A stretch of DNA of 5,825 bases, taken from an uncultured Clostridia bacterium (GTDB lineage Bacteria; Bacillota; Clostridia; Christensenellales; Aristaeellaceae). The notes below the pieces were generated by a model that was not told where the DNA came from, did not search any database, and saw only the letters and a list, made by a program, of their open reading frames with translations. Every line of letters begins with the position of its first letter. The stretch's first letter is position 1. Made by a program: the position numbers and the translations under genes. The stretch is taken from positions 1 to 5,825 of the forward strand of contig CAKUKP010000114.1 of the NCBI GenBank assembly GCA_934663625.1, in the 5' to 3' direction. Below, one piece after another: positions 4,556-5,825 of this stretch.

Positions 4556-5527
4556 ATGATCGATCAAATCGAAAAGCCCAAAATCGAACGTGTAGAGATC
4601 GGCGAAAACAACCGTTATGGCAAGTTCGTCGTAAACCCGCTGGAGCGTGGCTTTGGCCAGACGCTGGGCAATTCCCTTCGTCGCGTACTGCTGAATTCGC
4701 TTCCGGGCGTTGCGGCTACCAGCGTCCGAATCGAGGGTGTACAGCATGAGTTTTCGACCGTCCCCGGTGTGAAGGAAGACGTTGCAGAACTGATTCTGAA
4801 CATCAAGCTTCTCTCGGCCAAGCTCTATACCGAGCAGCCGAAGACTGTTTCGATTGATGCGTTCGGACCGTGCGAAATCACCGCCGGCGATATCAAAATT
4901 GATGATGAAGTTGAAATCATCAATCCCGAACTGCACATTGCCACGCTGTCGGAAGGCGCGCATCTGCAAATGCAGATCACGCTGGAGCGCGGCAGAGGCT
5001 ATGTATCGGCGGAACGCAATAAGCAGCTGTCCATCGAACGCAACAAGCTCGGCGGAATGCCGATCGGCGTGATACCGGTCGATTCTATCTTTACACCGAT
5101 TCGCAAAGTGAGCTATTCCGTTGAGGATACCCGCGTAGGTCAGGTTACCGACTATGATAAGCTGACCATCGAGGTGTGGACGAACGGCAGCATTCTGCCC
5201 AAGGAGGCGCTCGCTTCCGCAGCGCAGATTTTGACCAATAATATGCGCCTGTTCATCGATCTGACTGTGAACGTGGTGCGCGTCGATTACGCCGAACAGG
5301 AAGAGGATGATCGTGGAAAGGTTCTGGAAATGACCATCGAAGAACTGGATCTTTCCGTGCGCGCATTCAACTGTCTGAAGCGCGCGGGCATCAACACCGT
5401 GGCGGAACTCGTACAGCGCAATCAGGAAGATATGATGAAGGTGCGCAACCTCGGTAAGAAGTCTCTTGAAGAAGTGGAACAGAAGCTCGTTGCTCTGGGT
5501 CTCACGCTGAAGACGACTGAAGAATAA
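4556..5527 (+). CDS. rpoA: DNA-directed RNA polymerase alpha subunit
   Basis: Alpha dimerises and nucleates assembly of RNA polymerase. Its C-terminal domain contacts UP elements and activators. The 323 residues are of usual length. The N-terminal domain (about 1-237) has NPLERGFGQTLGNSLRRVLL (27-46), with the Arg42-Arg43 pair of the assembly interface, and GGMPIGVIPVDSIFTPIRKV (166-185). A charged linker (about 245-258, EQEEDDRGK) precedes the C-terminal domain (259-316). There Arg269 in LSVRAFNCLK corresponds to the DNA-contacting Arg265 of E. coli, and VRNLGKKSLEEVE (296-308) is the second DNA-contact motif. The start has AGGAGAGGAGG at 4536-4546, nine bases before ATG. The 125-base spacer before it separates rpoA from rpsD more than the other downstream genes are separated from each other. 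Confidence 0.99.
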   Translation: MIDQIEKPKIERVEIGENNRYGKFVVNPLERGFGQTLGNSLRRVLLNSLPGVAATSVRIEGVQHEFSTVPGVKEDVAELILNIKLLSAKLYTEQPKTVSIDAFGPCEITAGDIKIDDEVEIINPELHIATLSEGAHLQMQITLERGRGYVSAERNKQLSIERNKLGGMPIGVIPVDSIFTPIRKVSYSVEDTRVGQVTDYDKLTIEVWTNGSILPKEALASAAQILTNNMRLFIDLTVNVVRVDYAEQEEDDRGKVLEMTIEELDLSVRAFNCLKRAGINTVAELVQRNQEDMMKVRNLGKKSLEEVEQKLVALGLTLKTTEE

Positions 5528-5568
5528 TCACCGGAAACCGATATAGAGCATCAAGGGAGGAACAAGCA

Positions 5569-5825
5569 ATGGCCAATCGTAAGCTGGGTCGGCCTAGCGA
5601 CCAGAGAATGGCGATGCTCCGCAATCAGGTCACCAATCTGATCTGGTACGGAAAGATCGAAACCACTCTCGCTCGTGGCAAGGAAGTTCAGGCCATGGCC
5701 GAACATCTGATTACCATCGCAATGCGCGAGTGTGATAATACTGTCGAACTGACGAAAAAGACCAAGAACGAAAAGCAGCAGATCGTTGAACTGACTGTGA
5801 CCAACGATCAGCCTTCCCGCCTGGC
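5569..5825 (+). CDS. rplQ: 50S ribosomal protein L17, N-terminal part (3' end outside window)
   Basis: L17 is a large-subunit protein near the peptide exit tunnel. The frame is open from ATG at 5569 to the window edge, giving 85 complete codons. The start MANRKLGRPSDQRMAMLRNQ is diagnostic, followed by VTNLIWYGKIETTLARGKEV (21-40). After LITIAMRE the protein carries about 28 residues (roughly 53-80, polar, with LTKKTKNEKQQ) before QPSRL. In short L17 proteins the equivalent of ITLAKRG leads almost directly to LHARRQ, so this is the inserted form that I recall from some Clostridia such as Lachnospiraceae, here with a shorter insert. GGGAGG at 5555-5560 is eight bases before ATG, and the gap after rpoA is 41 bases. 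Confidence 0.97.
   Translation, partial: MANRKLGRPSDQRMAMLRNQVTNLIWYGKIETTLARGKEVQAMAEHLITIAMRECDNTVELTKKTKNEKQQIVELTVTNDQPSRL

Overview
The window looks like chromosomal DNA of a Gram-positive bacterium of class Clostridia (Bacillota) with moderately high GC. It is the distal end of the S10/spc/alpha ribosomal-protein cluster, all on the + strand: secY (3' end), adk, map, a small KOW-domain gene, infA, rpmJ, rpsM, rpsK, rpsD, rpoA, rplQ (5' end). The KOW gene between map and infA and the adk-map-infA linkage are Firmicute-like. An rpsD between rpsK and rpoA is found in Clostridia but not in Bacillus subtilis. The Cys4 forms of adenylate kinase, S4 and L36, and an L17 with an internal insertion, also fit Clostridia. 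I cannot name a genus.

Layout: 1-2591 is a tightly packed block (secY to rpmJ) with gaps of -4 to 29 bases and good Shine-Dalgarno sites. It covers membrane protein insertion (SecY), nucleotide balance (Adk), N-terminal methionine removal (Map), a ribosome-associated KOW protein, initiation factor IF1 and ribosomal protein L36. 2592-2991 is a 400-base gene-free spacer. It holds a 68-base two-tier palindrome, a second AT-rich hairpin, an extended -10 promoter (TTGCAA, 18 bases, TGGTATAAT) and a transcribed leader of about 166 bases. 2992-4430 encodes S13, S11 and S4. 4431-4555 is a 125-base spacer with competing hairpins just before rpoA. 4556-5825 encodes the RNA polymerase alpha subunit and the first 85 residues of L17.

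The genes jointly supply 30S head and body proteins, a 50S exit-tunnel protein, the polymerase assembly scaffold and the protein-export channel, so their co-expression is expected. S4 is the classical translational autorepressor of this operon in enterobacteria. Here its gene lies downstream of a structured leader whose segments can pair with the rpsM Shine-Dalgarno and start codon in a pseudoknot arrangement.

I see no mobile element, CRISPR array, tRNA, rRNA or accessory system. The coding genes are conventional. What deserves attention is the non-coding structure in the two spacers; all RNA folds were found by eye and not computed.
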